DNA of 64,000 nucleotides from SZUA-365 sp049663345. GTDB lineage: Bacteria; Bacteroidota; Ignavibacteria; SZUA-365. Location of the stretch: the NCBI GenBank assembly GCA_049663345.1, contig JBATDG010000135.1:25782-89781 (forward strand), given 5' to 3'. The notes beneath the pieces are model-generated. The model saw only the letters and a program-made list of their open reading frames with translations. It was not told the DNA's origin and did not search any database. The position numbers were made by a program, and so were the translations under genes. Shown piece after piece: positions 16,971 to 25,208 of this stretch (position 1 is its first letter; the number at the start of each line of letters is the position of its first letter).

Positions 16971-17960
16971 CTAACCTGCGATTTTCTTTACCAGGTCGAC
17001 GACGCGGCAGCTGTAGCCGAATTCGTTGTCGTACCAGCCCACGACCTTTACCATGTTACCGTTGACCATGGTGGACCCGGCATCAAGAATGCAGGAGTGA
17101 GAATTGCCGATGATGTCGCTGGAAACCAGCGGATCTTCGCAGTATTCAAGAATGCCCTTCATTGGTCCGTCCGCGGCTGCTTTCATCGCTGCATTCACTT
17201 CTTCGATGGTGACGTCGCGATTGAGCGTAGCAACGAAATCGGTGAGTGAGCCGTCGGGAGTAGGAACGCGGAGCGCGAAACCGTCGAGGCGGCCTTTCAG
17301 CTCGGGGATAACCTTACCCACAGTGCGTGCGGCACCAGTGGTGGTGGGAATAATGTTGATCGCCGCGGCGCGGGCCCGGCGCAAATCCTTGTGCGGCAGA
17401 TCGAGCAAACGCTGATCGTTGGTGTAGCTGTGCACTGTCGTCATAAGTCCCTTGTCGAGACCGAAAGAGTCGTGCAGTACTTTCACCATCGGGGCGAGGC
17501 AGTTCGTGGTACAGGAGGCGTTGGACACGATTTTCTCTTCCCCAGTGAGCACGTCGTCGTTGACGCCGAGCACGATGGTTGCATCGATCTCGTCTTTCGC
17601 AGGTACGGTGAGCACGACTTTCTTTGCGCCGTTTTTCAGGTGATTGCTGATTGCATCACGAGTGAGGAAAATGCCGGTCGATTCGATCACGACGTCGACG
17701 CCGGTCCAGTCGAGGTTGGCCGGATCGCGTTCGGCGGTGATGCGAAGCCGGTCGCCGTTGATCAGCAGATCGCTGCCATCGACTTCGACGGTTCCATTGA
17801 ATTTTCCATGGACAGAATCGTATTTGAGTAGGTGCGCAAGGGTTGGGGCGTCGGTAAGATCATTGATCGAGACAAAATCAAAGCCGCCAATCTCCATCGC
17901 GCGGCGGAATACAAGGCGTCCGATACGACCAAAGCCGTTGATGCCAACTTTGATAGCCAT
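16971..17960 (-). CDS. gap: Glyceraldehyde-3-phosphate dehydrogenase, type I
   Basis: The glycolytic enzyme oxidises glyceraldehyde 3-phosphate with NAD and phosphate. It has 329 residues, starting with VGINGFGRIGRLVFRR (Rossmann fold) and carrying the catalytic cysteine in SNASCTTNCLAP at about residue 150, TTTGAARTVGKVIPEL, and the C-terminal WYDNEFGYSCRVVDL. The length and all key motifs are intact. gap-pgk order is the usual glycolytic pair. Confidence 0.96.
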   Translation of the reverse strand: MAIKVGINGFGRIGRLVFRRAMEIGGFDFVSINDLTDAPTLAHLLKYDSVHGKFNGTVEVDGSDLLINGDRLRITAERDPANLDWTGVDVVIESTGIFLTRDAISNHLKNGAKKVVLTVPAKDEIDATIVLGVNDDVLTGEEKIVSNASCTTNCLAPMVKVLHDSFGLDKGLMTTVHSYTNDQRLLDLPHKDLRRARAAAINIIPTTTGAARTVGKVIPELKGRLDGFALRVPTPDGSLTDFVATLNRDVTIEEVNAAMKAAADGPMKGILEYCEDPLVSSDIIGNSHSCILDAGSTMVNGNMVKVVGWYDNEFGYSCRVVDLVKKIAG

Positions 17961-18087
17961 AGTGCTTTCCCGTGCTTGGTGAATGTGTTGTTGTTGCTCA
18001 ATAGGATCAAATTAGGTCGATTCATGACGAAAGTCAATTTCTAACCTAAGGTGTCCGTTTTAAAAAGGGCGCCTCGCGAGAGGAACG

Positions 18088-19482
18088 CTATTTTCGCAGC
18101 AATTGCTGCCGGATCAGCAGATCTTCAGCATCACGGGCTTTGCGTACGCTTTCCGCCTCATCTGTTTTGCTAAGTTTTCGCAAGGCATATTCAAGAAGTC
18201 CGCTCAAAGTATCGCGCACTCCGAGGCGTGTGTTCGGGTCCTGGATCTGCAGCCATGCATGCTGTTCGTGCAGCCGGCGCAACCGGTAGACGATCTGTCC
18301 CGGACGGGCTGAATCCTTCATCGCACGCAAGTTGACCTTTCGCAGATACGACGTTACATTGATGTTGGGGTCGTCGCCATCGCCATGCTGGCGAAGCACA
18401 CGATCGAGAGTGGCGTTGACGGTGGAGGAATCAGCGACCATCTGTTTGAGGCGAATATTGTTGCCCGACAACAACCGCAACCGCACAGCGTCGGGACGAT
18501 GATTCGGAAACCCCTTTTTCTCAAGGTTGAATATCAGACCGAGACAAAAGTCGCGCGTCAGGTTTGTGGTCAGGAAGTTGAGTCCGGAAGAAATAATCAG
18601 ATCTCCTGTTCCGCCTGTGAGCAGCGGAAATTTGTCGATCAGATTTTGCCGCATGAACAGCGCCTGATTGTGCGCACGCTGGATATCACCCCCGGGCAAT
18701 GTTCGACGCGTACGCAGGAATTGCAGGGTTTTGACCGGCTCCCGATATCCGAGAATTTCAAGAATGCCCATCGCCTGGCTGAATCCAACCTCGATGTAAT
18801 AGTTCACCGGACCTCGCTTCGAAAGCTCACTCACCTTTCGCATCAGGTTGCCGTTGCCGGGCAGTTTTGCATTCGCAATAATGTTGAAGCTCGTGGTGTC
18901 GGGGTAGCCGAGATCAACGTAGGTGTCGCGGGGAATGGACATGATTTCCACCACCGCAGAATCAGGATTGATGGTCACCAGATGCAATGCATCTCCGCGT
19001 GCGCTTCGTGCGGAAAGCCGCGAGTCAATACCGATTACAAGCACATTGATGAGGCGCCCGCGAATCGGAGGCATGCTGGAAATATTTTTCAATTGCGCCT
19101 GCAACGCTGAGTCCTCAACAAGCGGGCGCATCGGCAGACGGTCGCGCCGCTGCTTCGTGAGTCTCTCAAGATCCGATCGGGAGCTGTCAGCAGCGCCCTG
19201 CTCCACTGCGACTTCGCGTACTTTCTTGGCAGCCTGCTCGAGCGAGCTTTCCTTCGCCCAGAAATACATGCCATCCGTTGCGCTTTTGGCGACACGAAGG
19301 CTTGCCCGCAGCGCGGTGCCGGGACCTGGCAATCCGGGCAGCATAGAGGCGAGCAGCCACCAGCCTCCGGTGATCAAGATGATCCAGAACACGATACGCC
19401 CCAGAGAGGCAAAAAACCGCCTCGTCTTTCCTGGCTTTATTTCCTGTTCGGTTGTTTTATTGTTTTCGGGCTCGGACTGCAT
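18088..19482 (-). CDS. LytR-CpsA-Psr (LCP) family membrane protein
   Basis: The 464-residue protein has a basic cytoplasmic N-terminus, one membrane helix (about residues 28-50) and an extracytoplasmic LCP domain from about 145. Recognisable are LINVLVIGIDSR, the SIPRDTYVDLG loop with the arginine that contacts the pyrophosphate lipid, YYIEVGFSQAMGILE and TLPGGDIQRAHNQALFMRQ. LCP proteins transfer undecaprenyl-linked glycans to the cell wall in Gram-positives; in Gram-negatives the acceptor is less clear. It starts three bases after the stop of the MetH-like gene, so both are co-transcribed despite unrelated functions. Confidence 0.82.
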   Translation of the reverse strand: MQSEPENNKTTEQEIKPGKTRRFFASLGRIVFWIILITGGWWLLASMLPGLPGPGTALRASLRVAKSATDGMYFWAKESSLEQAAKKVREVAVEQGAADSSRSDLERLTKQRRDRLPMRPLVEDSALQAQLKNISSMPPIRGRLINVLVIGIDSRLSARSARGDALHLVTINPDSAVVEIMSIPRDTYVDLGYPDTTSFNIIANAKLPGNGNLMRKVSELSKRGPVNYYIEVGFSQAMGILEILGYREPVKTLQFLRTRRTLPGGDIQRAHNQALFMRQNLIDKFPLLTGGTGDLIISSGLNFLTTNLTRDFCLGLIFNLEKKGFPNHRPDAVRLRLLSGNNIRLKQMVADSSTVNATLDRVLRQHGDGDDPNINVTSYLRKVNLRAMKDSARPGQIVYRLRRLHEQHAWLQIQDPNTRLGVRDTLSGLLEYALRKLSKTDEAESVRKARDAEDLLIRQQLLRK

Positions 19483-19485
19483 TAG

Positions 19486-21219
19486 TTACTTCACGTTAAA
19501 ATATTTTGCTTCCGGGTGATGAACGATAATCGCACTGGTGCTCTGTTCCGGCACCAGCTGAAATTCCTCAGTCAGAGTAATACCGATGCGTTCCGGACGC
19601 AGAAGGGTGAACAGTTGAGTCTGGTCTTCGAGATTAGGACAGGCCGGGTAACCGAAGGAATACCGGGAACCCTGGTATCCTTGAGAAAACAGCCGCTTGA
19701 TATCCGCTGCATCCCTGTCGCCGATGCCAAGTTCCTGCCGTATGGACCTGTGCCAGTATTCGGCAAGCGCCTCGGCACTCTCTACAGCGAGTCCGTGGAT
19801 AAAAAGATAATCCTGATACTTGTCCTCGGCGAAAAGCGCGGCAGTGTATTCACTTGCATAACTGCCCATTGTCACCAGGTGGAAGGCGCAGACGTCCATC
19901 ACGCCTTCCTTAGCCGGACGAAAGAAATCAGCTATACAAAGATAGCGGTCGCCGCTCTGCCGAGGAAATGCAAAACGCTGCCATTCAACCAATTCTGCAG
20001 CAGTATAATCCGTGCGCGGCCAGGGCTCGTAGAGTGCATCGCCATTTATTTCCGAGGGACGGTACACCACAAGGTCGTCGCCATCGGATTGGCAGGGAAA
20101 ATATCCATACACGAGTGCCGGCTGCAGCACTTTCTCGCGCTTAAGTCGGAGCTTCAATTCTGCGAGCTGCGGACGCACGACAGTTTCCAGCTCGTGCTGA
20201 TAGTCTTCATCGCTGCGCTTGCCGCGGCGGAACTGCCACTGTCCCCGCACCAGGGCAACTTCGTTGATGTATTCGTAGACCTTATCGATTGAAACGTCGC
20301 TCACTGTTTTCGATCCGAAGAAAGGCGCCTTCGGAACGGGCGCATCGGCAGCGACTTTCGATTCGAATTTCTGTGCCCCGGCAATTTTCGCTTCCATGCC
20401 TGAGAGTTCGTCTGCCGCCTCGCCGGATTCCACATCGATGCGATCGGCGCCGTCAGGGAGGAGGCGTCCCGCAGCGAGATCCTCCATCAGACGCAGACCG
20501 TCGAAGGCGTCCCGCGCATAGCGCAGTTCGCCGCCGTACAGAGGTCTCAGATCCTCTTCCACGAAGCGCCGCGTGAGTGCCGCACCTCCCAGGATGACTG
20601 GCGTCGTGATGCCCCGCTGACGCATCAGCTGGAGATTCTCTTTCATGATCAGCGTGGATTTCACCAGCAAACCGCTCATGCCGATGGCGTTGGCATTATG
20701 CTCGGCGGCAGCGGAGAGTATCTGCTCGGCCGGCACCTTGATGCCGAGATTGAAGACTTGGAAGCCATTGTTGGTGAGAATAATGTCGACCAGATTCTTG
20801 CCGATGTCATGCACATCGCCTTTTACCGTTGCCAGCACGATCGTTCCTTTCGCCGCTGCGTCGAGTTTCTCCATGTGCGGCTCAAGCAGCGCCACTGCGG
20901 CTTTCATCGTCTCGGCAGACTGCAGCACGAAGGGGAGCTGCATCTGGCCGGAGCCAAAGAGTTCACCCACAGTCTTCATTCCGTCGAGCAGAATATCGTT
21001 GATGATCTCGAGTGCAGAGCAGCTGCCCAGTGCAATTTCGAGATCCTTGTCAAGGCCGACGCGGTCGCCGTCAATGATGCGGTATTTGAGTTTTTCCTCT
21101 ATAGACATGGCGGCGTCCTGCTCCGCGCTGCGAACGGCCGTCTGACTGCCGCCGCTGAACCGCTCCATGAAGGCGACGAGCGGGTCATAGACACAATTTT
21201 TCTCTTTATCGGGTGTCAT
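19486..21219 (-). CDS. metH: Methionine synthase C-terminal half (cap, B12-binding and reactivation domains only)
   Basis: The 577-residue protein covers only the last part of cobalamin-dependent methionine synthase. Residues about 40-120 are the helical cap domain (DILLDGMKTVGELFGSG), about 125-255 the B12-binding domain with DVHDIGKN, which supplies the lower-ligand histidine, and about 320-570 the AdoMet reactivation domain (YGYFPCQSDGDDLVVYRP, RYSFGYPACPNLEDQ). The homocysteine and methyltetrahydrofolate domains, roughly 650 residues in full-length MetH, are missing. A short ribosome site (AAGG) precedes the ATG and a 220-bp intergenic region lies upstream, so this looks like a true split gene, not an interrupted one. 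The N-terminal half would have to be encoded elsewhere. Confidence 0.85.
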   Translation of the reverse strand: MTPDKEKNCVYDPLVAFMERFSGGSQTAVRSAEQDAAMSIEEKLKYRIIDGDRVGLDKDLEIALGSCSALEIINDILLDGMKTVGELFGSGQMQLPFVLQSAETMKAAVALLEPHMEKLDAAAKGTIVLATVKGDVHDIGKNLVDIILTNNGFQVFNLGIKVPAEQILSAAAEHNANAIGMSGLLVKSTLIMKENLQLMRQRGITTPVILGGAALTRRFVEEDLRPLYGGELRYARDAFDGLRLMEDLAAGRLLPDGADRIDVESGEAADELSGMEAKIAGAQKFESKVAADAPVPKAPFFGSKTVSDVSIDKVYEYINEVALVRGQWQFRRGKRSDEDYQHELETVVRPQLAELKLRLKREKVLQPALVYGYFPCQSDGDDLVVYRPSEINGDALYEPWPRTDYTAAELVEWQRFAFPRQSGDRYLCIADFFRPAKEGVMDVCAFHLVTMGSYASEYTAALFAEDKYQDYLFIHGLAVESAEALAEYWHRSIRQELGIGDRDAADIKRLFSQGYQGSRYSFGYPACPNLEDQTQLFTLLRPERIGITLTEEFQLVPEQSTSAIIVHHPEAKYFNVK

Positions 21220-21350
21220 AAATGACCTTTAGATTTTTTCATCTGAAACTTTTCTTCGTCCGTTGAATGTTCTATTTTGAGCTATCATCGTATGAAACTA
21301 TTATTCCTGCTTTTTTTCCCCTGAATCGTGATTTTTCGATGCTCAGGGTA

Positions 21351-21379
21351 TTGACAAAGCCAAAAAAAGATCTTACTTT
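21351..21379 (+). promoter_or_regulatory. Candidate promoter of the Rrf2 gene
   Basis: TTGACA (21351-21356), a 17-bp spacer and TACTTT (21374-21379) form a good promoter-like pair about 62 bp before the GTG start. The box continues as TACTTTTC, close to the TAnnTTTG form used in Bacteroidota. A short AT-rich leader with TACTAAAAGGTA follows, which might bind the Rrf2 protein itself. Confidence 0.5.
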
Positions 21380-21440
21380 TCCTACTAAAAGGTAATCAAA
21401 TCTTTATTTATTTTTACCCACTAGCAAGGAGTCATACCTC

Positions 21441-22037
21441 GTGTTATACTCAAAGACCGCCCAGTACTCGATCCAGTCCATGCTCTTCATCGCAGCCAAC
21501 AATTCGGAACACAATATTCTGGTCCGCGATGTCGCCAAGGAACTGGGTCTTCCGTCATCCTTCCTGAGCAAGATTCTGCAGACGCTCAGCCGCTATGGTT
21601 TCCTTAATTCGGTCAAGGGTCCCAAGGGCGGCTTTTCGCTGTCCGACAAGGGTGCCGCATCGAGCATCGCCGAACTCGTCGCCGTCGTTGACGGACCGAT
21701 GAATTTCGACATGTGCCTCGCAGGCTTCAGCCCGTGCAGCGAAGAAAACGCTTGCCCGTTCCATCACGATTGGAAGCGCATTCGCGAAGAGATCCGTGAG
21801 CTGGTAAACAGCAAGGCGATCGTTGAGCTCGCGAAAGAAATGCCCATTCGCTACCGTACACTCCTCGCAGGCTCGGCTCCGGTCGTTAAAGCCAGTGCGA
21901 AGAAAGCTCCTGCGAAGAAAGCGGCCCCCGCGAAGAAGGCAGCACCTGTTAAGAAAGCAGCCCCCGCGAAGAAAGCAGCTCCTGTAAAGAAAGCGGCCCC
22001 CGCGAAGAAAGCAGCTCCTGCTAAAAAGAAGAAATAA
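21441..22037 (+). CDS. Rrf2-family regulator with Fe-S-type cysteines and a histone-H1-like tail
   Basis: The first 145 residues form an Rrf2 winged helix (AQYSIQSMLFIA, LVRDVAKELGLPSSFLSKILQ, SVKGPKGGFSLS). Cysteines at 92, 99 and 105, with histidines at 108-109, match the position and spacing of the cluster ligands in IscR/NsrR-type members (one residue longer between the first two), so it probably binds an iron-sulfur cluster and senses iron, NO or redox. From about residue 148 to the end (198) the chain is only Lys, Ala, Pro and a few Val: seven PAKK/PVKK steps, a eukaryotic H1-like or HU-tail-like sequence expected to bind DNA loosely. Start is GTG with AAGGAG nine bases before it. A terminator follows. 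Confidence 0.86.
   Translation: MLYSKTAQYSIQSMLFIAANNSEHNILVRDVAKELGLPSSFLSKILQTLSRYGFLNSVKGPKGGFSLSDKGAASSIAELVAVVDGPMNFDMCLAGFSPCSEENACPFHHDWKRIREEIRELVNSKAIVELAKEMPIRYRTLLAGSAPVVKASAKKAPAKKAAPAKKAAPVKKAAPAKKAAPVKKAAPAKKAAPAKKKK
21880..22035 (+). repeat. 18-bp coding tandem repeats (AAPAKK/AAPVKK)
   Basis: The 3' end of the Rrf2 gene is built from about seven 18-bp units encoding AAPAKK or AAPVKK, with units alternating between two near-identical DNA versions. Such arrays can expand or contract by recombination without breaking the frame. Confidence 0.75.
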
Positions 22038-22067
22038 TTCTCTCCACATAGCATCAATTTGTGGTAC

Positions 22068-22102
22068 ACCGGGACGGTTTTTTGCCGATCCCGGTTTTTT
22101 TT
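22068..22102 (+). terminator. Terminator of the Rrf2 gene
   Basis: ACCGGGA (22068-22074) pairs with TCCCGGT (22089-22095), followed by eight consecutive T. It lies 31 bp after the stop codon. Confidence 0.7.
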
Positions 22103-22164
22103 GACCATCGTGCCCGCTTATGCGGCGCCGGAGGGCCGACAGGGTAGTCCGGTCTCACTTGTTT

Positions 22165-22233
22165 CTGCCAAATTGACTATCTATTTTACTAATCTATGCA
22201 AATATTTTGCATTTTTCACTGCCAAATTGACAG
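22165..22233 (+). promoter_or_regulatory. Two copies of a CTGCCAAATTGACag motif upstream of miaB
   Basis: CTGCCAAATTGAC occurs at 22165-22177 and 22219-22231, spaced 54 bp (about five helical turns). The second copy extends to CTGCCAAATTGACAG, an imperfect palindrome with six-base arms (one mismatch), ending 12 bp before the miaB ATG. The first copy contains a TTGACT that could be a -35 box with TATGCA at 22195-22200. The arrangement suggests a regulator binding two sites around the promoter and start. Confidence 0.45.
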
Positions 22234-22245
22234 ACCTCACGAAAC

Positions 22246-23571
22246 ATGCGCAGATCGATCTACATAGAGACATACGGTTGCCAGATGAATTTCGCGGACA
22301 CGGAAATCGTCAACGGCATTTTAAACGAGCAGGGATATGAATTGGCCGAGGAGGCAGAAGCAGCCGACGCCATTTTCATGAACACCTGCGCCATCCGGGA
22401 CAATGCGGAGCAGAGAATCTACGGGCGGCTTTCCAAGTTCGAGCATCTGAAGAAAAGCAACCCGCATCTCGTTATCGGCATTCTCGGATGTATGGCCGAG
22501 CGGCTCCGCAGCAATCTGCTGGAGCAGAAATCCAGCATAGACATCGTGTGCGGACCCGACGAGTACCGCAAGCTCCCTGCGCTGATCGACGAAGCGTTCC
22601 AGGGCGAGAAAGGGATTCGCACGCAGCTTTCCCGGGTGGAAACCTATGACGACATCGTACCACTGCGCACCGAAGGCATCAGCGCCTGGGTGTCGGTGAT
22701 GCGCGGCTGCGATAAGTTCTGCACCTTCTGTGTCGTACCGTTCACCCGCGGACGTGAGCGCAGCCGCACTCTAGAGGGAGTGGTGAACGAAGTTCGCGAA
22801 CTTGCTTCACGGGGTTTCCGTGAAGTGACGCTGCTGGGACAAAACGTCAATTCCTACCTCGATGGCGATCATGATTTTGCTGCTCTGCTTGTTGCCGTAG
22901 CGGCTATCGATCCTCAGCTGCGCGTGCGCTTCACGACCTCACATCCGCAGGATATGTCGGACCGGCTCATCGAGGCGATCGCTGGACATGAGAACATCTG
23001 CAGCTACATCCATCTGCCATTTCAATCCGGCTCGGACCGCGTGCTTGAGTTGATGAACCGGACCTACACACGTGCGCATTATCTTGAACTTGTGCGGCGC
23101 ATCAAGGAGCGCATACCGGGAGTGGCGCTATCCACCGACATCATTGCGGGCTTCCCGACTGAAACCGAGGAAGACCATCAAGAAACATTATCGCTGCTCG
23201 AGGAAGTGCGCTTCGACGGTGCCTACATGTTCAAGTATTCGCCGCGCGAAAATACACGCGCATGGAAAATGGGTGATGATGTGCCTGATGATATCAAGGG
23301 ACGCCGTCTTGAGGAAATCATCAACCTGCAGCGCCGAATCTCCTACGAAATCAACCAGAAAATGATCGGGAGTATGGAACGGATTCTCCTTGAGGGTCCG
23401 AGCAAACGTTCAGACGAAGAGTGGCTGGGCCGCACCGATGCCAATAAATCCGTCATCGTTCCGAAAGCGGAATTTGCTGTGGGCGATTACACGAACGTGC
23501 GCATAGTCAGCGCTACTTCTGCCACACTCTTCGGTACGGCGGCTCCAGAGGTCGTCACCGAAGCCGCCTGA
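22246..23571 (+). CDS. miaB: tRNA-2-methylthio-N6-isopentenyladenosine-37 synthase
   Basis: MiaB adds the methylthio group to i6A37 of tRNAs reading UNN codons. The 441 residues contain an N-terminal UPF0004 domain with three cluster cysteines (ETYGCQMN, MNTCAIRDNAE, GILGCMAER), a radical-SAM domain with RGCDKFCTFCVVP, and a C-terminal TRAM domain (from about 375; ERILLEGPSKR). The RGRERSR after the cluster and the full domain set favour MiaB over MtaB or RimO. It leads a run of plus-strand genes; the next begins 24 bp downstream. Confidence 0.95.
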   Translation: MRRSIYIETYGCQMNFADTEIVNGILNEQGYELAEEAEAADAIFMNTCAIRDNAEQRIYGRLSKFEHLKKSNPHLVIGILGCMAERLRSNLLEQKSSIDIVCGPDEYRKLPALIDEAFQGEKGIRTQLSRVETYDDIVPLRTEGISAWVSVMRGCDKFCTFCVVPFTRGRERSRTLEGVVNEVRELASRGFREVTLLGQNVNSYLDGDHDFAALLVAVAAIDPQLRVRFTTSHPQDMSDRLIEAIAGHENICSYIHLPFQSGSDRVLELMNRTYTRAHYLELVRRIKERIPGVALSTDIIAGFPTETEEDHQETLSLLEEVRFDGAYMFKYSPRENTRAWKMGDDVPDDIKGRRLEEIINLQRRISYEINQKMIGSMERILLEGPSKRSDEEWLGRTDANKSVIVPKAEFAVGDYTNVRIVSATSATLFGTAAPEVVTEAA

Positions 23572-23595
23572 TCGTGGCGCAAGGATATTATCGGC

Positions 23596-24423
23596 ATGCT
23601 ACGCTCATCGATCGCACCCCGCTCGCTATTTCTTTTCCCGGCAATCTTCGTGCTGCTGGGCTGGGTGATGCCGTTCGATGTCGCACAAGCACAGGCGCGG
23701 CGAGACATCGCCGTACTTGTTGCGCAGGCGAAGACGGGAGCGGTTGATGAGGTCTCGAAACTTCTGCCCGCGCTGAAAAAATCCCATCCGGACAAGGCTG
23801 GCGTCCTTTTCCTCGAAGCGCTGCTCGAAAGCAACGCGGAGAAGGCAGTCGAATTGTATCAAAGGGTCGCAGACGAATATTCGGGGAGTGAATGGTCGGA
23901 TGACGCACTGTACAGACTTTATCAATACAGCTTCGCTGTCGGGGCGTACCGCACGGCGCGTTCGTACATCGAGCGCATCTCAAAGGATTATCCAAAGTCA
24001 CCCTTTCTGACCCGTGAGCAGCAGGCTGCGGCTAAGGAAGCGGCCGCAGCGACGAAGGGTTCCGCAGCTAAGGAAGCAAATTCGACCACGCAAACTTCAG
24101 CTGCGAAATCAGCAGCTGCCAGGGAAAAAGACGCCTCGACATCCTCCGCTGGCAGTGATGCCGCAGCCGGGGACGACGCAAACGGTACAGATGGAAGCTA
24201 CGCTGTGCAGGTTGGCGCGTATTCGCGGGAAGCTGATGCGCGGAAGCAGATGGATGATCTTAAAACGAAGGGCTATACGGCGTACATGCGCGAAAAAAAT
24301 GTGAACGGAAAGAAAATACAGTCTGTGTGGCTTGGTATTTTTCCTGATTTCGCCCAGGCGCAGGCTTTTGCCCGGAAGCTGAAAGAACAGCAGAACATCG
24401 ACGTTCTCGTAGTTCGTCGCTGA
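23596..24423 (+). CDS. Secreted SPOR-domain protein with TPR-like repeats
   Basis: The 275-residue protein has a signal sequence (to about residue 33, ending AQAQA), a helical repeat segment (about 35-130; ALYRLYQYSFAVGAYRTARSYIERISKDYP is TPR-like), an Ala/Lys/Thr-rich linker and a SPOR domain (about 195-275; YAVQVGAYSREADARKQMDDL, then VWLGIFPDFAQAQAF). SPOR domains bind peptidoglycan stripped of side chains and place proteins at division sites; here it is likely periplasmic. The MBL hydrolase gene follows eight bases after the stop, making this the first or second gene of an envelope operon. Confidence 0.8.
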   Translation: MLRSSIAPRSLFLFPAIFVLLGWVMPFDVAQAQARRDIAVLVAQAKTGAVDEVSKLLPALKKSHPDKAGVLFLEALLESNAEKAVELYQRVADEYSGSEWSDDALYRLYQYSFAVGAYRTARSYIERISKDYPKSPFLTREQQAAAKEAAAATKGSAAKEANSTTQTSAAKSAAAREKDASTSSAGSDAAAGDDANGTDGSYAVQVGAYSREADARKQMDDLKTKGYTAYMREKNVNGKKIQSVWLGIFPDFAQAQAFARKLKEQQNIDVLVVRR

Positions 24424-24431
24424 GGATACAG

Positions 24432-25208
24432 ATGAAATTTACACTTACAGGTACGGCTTCAGGTATACCGGTTGTTCATCGCCGTCATGCTTCGCTGGTC
24501 ATTGAAGAAGGCGCGCAGCGCGTGCTCGTCGATGCGGGTGAAGGAGCGGCTGCTGCGCTGCTTGCTGCCCATATTCCTCTTGACTCCATCACAAGGGTTA
24601 TCATTTCTCATACACATGCGGATCATGTTGCAGGTCTGCCGATGCTGCTGCAGGGAATGTATCTTGCCCGACGCGAAGCCCCGCTGCAGATCAGCGTGCC
24701 TCCCGGACGCGTTCAGTGGTTCCGCGACTGGCTGCGCGGGATGTACGTATTCAAGGAGAAATGGTGCTTTGATTTTCAGGTACAGCAATACGGCGATATG
24801 GTCTCCACAGAAGACGGTCTACGCATCGCGCCCTTCGCCAACCGGCATCTCGAAAAAGTACGAGAGCTTGCTGCCCGCCATGACGTGACTGCCATGGCAT
24901 ATTCGCTGCACGTAAGTTCCCTTTGCTGCTCTGCCGTGATCTCTTCCGACATCGCCGGTATCGAAGATGTCGCTGCTGCTGCTGCGGGCAGCGACCTCCT
25001 GATCATCGACAGCGCGCATGTAAGTCAGGACGACATCTACGCCTTCGCCTCGGCGCATGAGCAGCTTTCCATTATCTGCACACATATTCCCCCAGAGCTT
25101 GAGCCCGGGCTTATGGCCTTGAGGGAGCGAAGCGCTGCAGAGACTGGCGGACGCGTAACCTACGCATATGATGGAATGGAATTTATGCTGGAGAAAACAC
25201 AGGCATGA
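24432..25208 (+). CDS. Metallo-beta-lactamase-fold hydrolase (RNase Z-like)
   Basis: The 258-residue cytoplasmic protein has the MBL metal motif HTHADHVAGLP at about 56-66, an early GTASGIPVVHRRHAS strand-loop like RNase Z or AtsA-type enzymes, an aspartate in SSDIAG at about 173-178 and a closing histidine in ICTHIPPE. The long RNase Z exosite arm is not obvious, so tRNA 3' processing is not certain; it could be another phosphodiesterase or hydrolase. Its stop overlaps the next start by four bases (ATGA), so it is translationally coupled to the sigma-54 activator. Confidence 0.75.
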   Translation: MKFTLTGTASGIPVVHRRHASLVIEEGAQRVLVDAGEGAAAALLAAHIPLDSITRVIISHTHADHVAGLPMLLQGMYLARREAPLQISVPPGRVQWFRDWLRGMYVFKEKWCFDFQVQQYGDMVSTEDGLRIAPFANRHLEKVRELAARHDVTAMAYSLHVSSLCCSAVISSDIAGIEDVAAAAAGSDLLIIDSAHVSQDDIYAFASAHEQLSIICTHIPPELEPGLMALRERSAAETGGRVTYAYDGMEFMLEKTQA

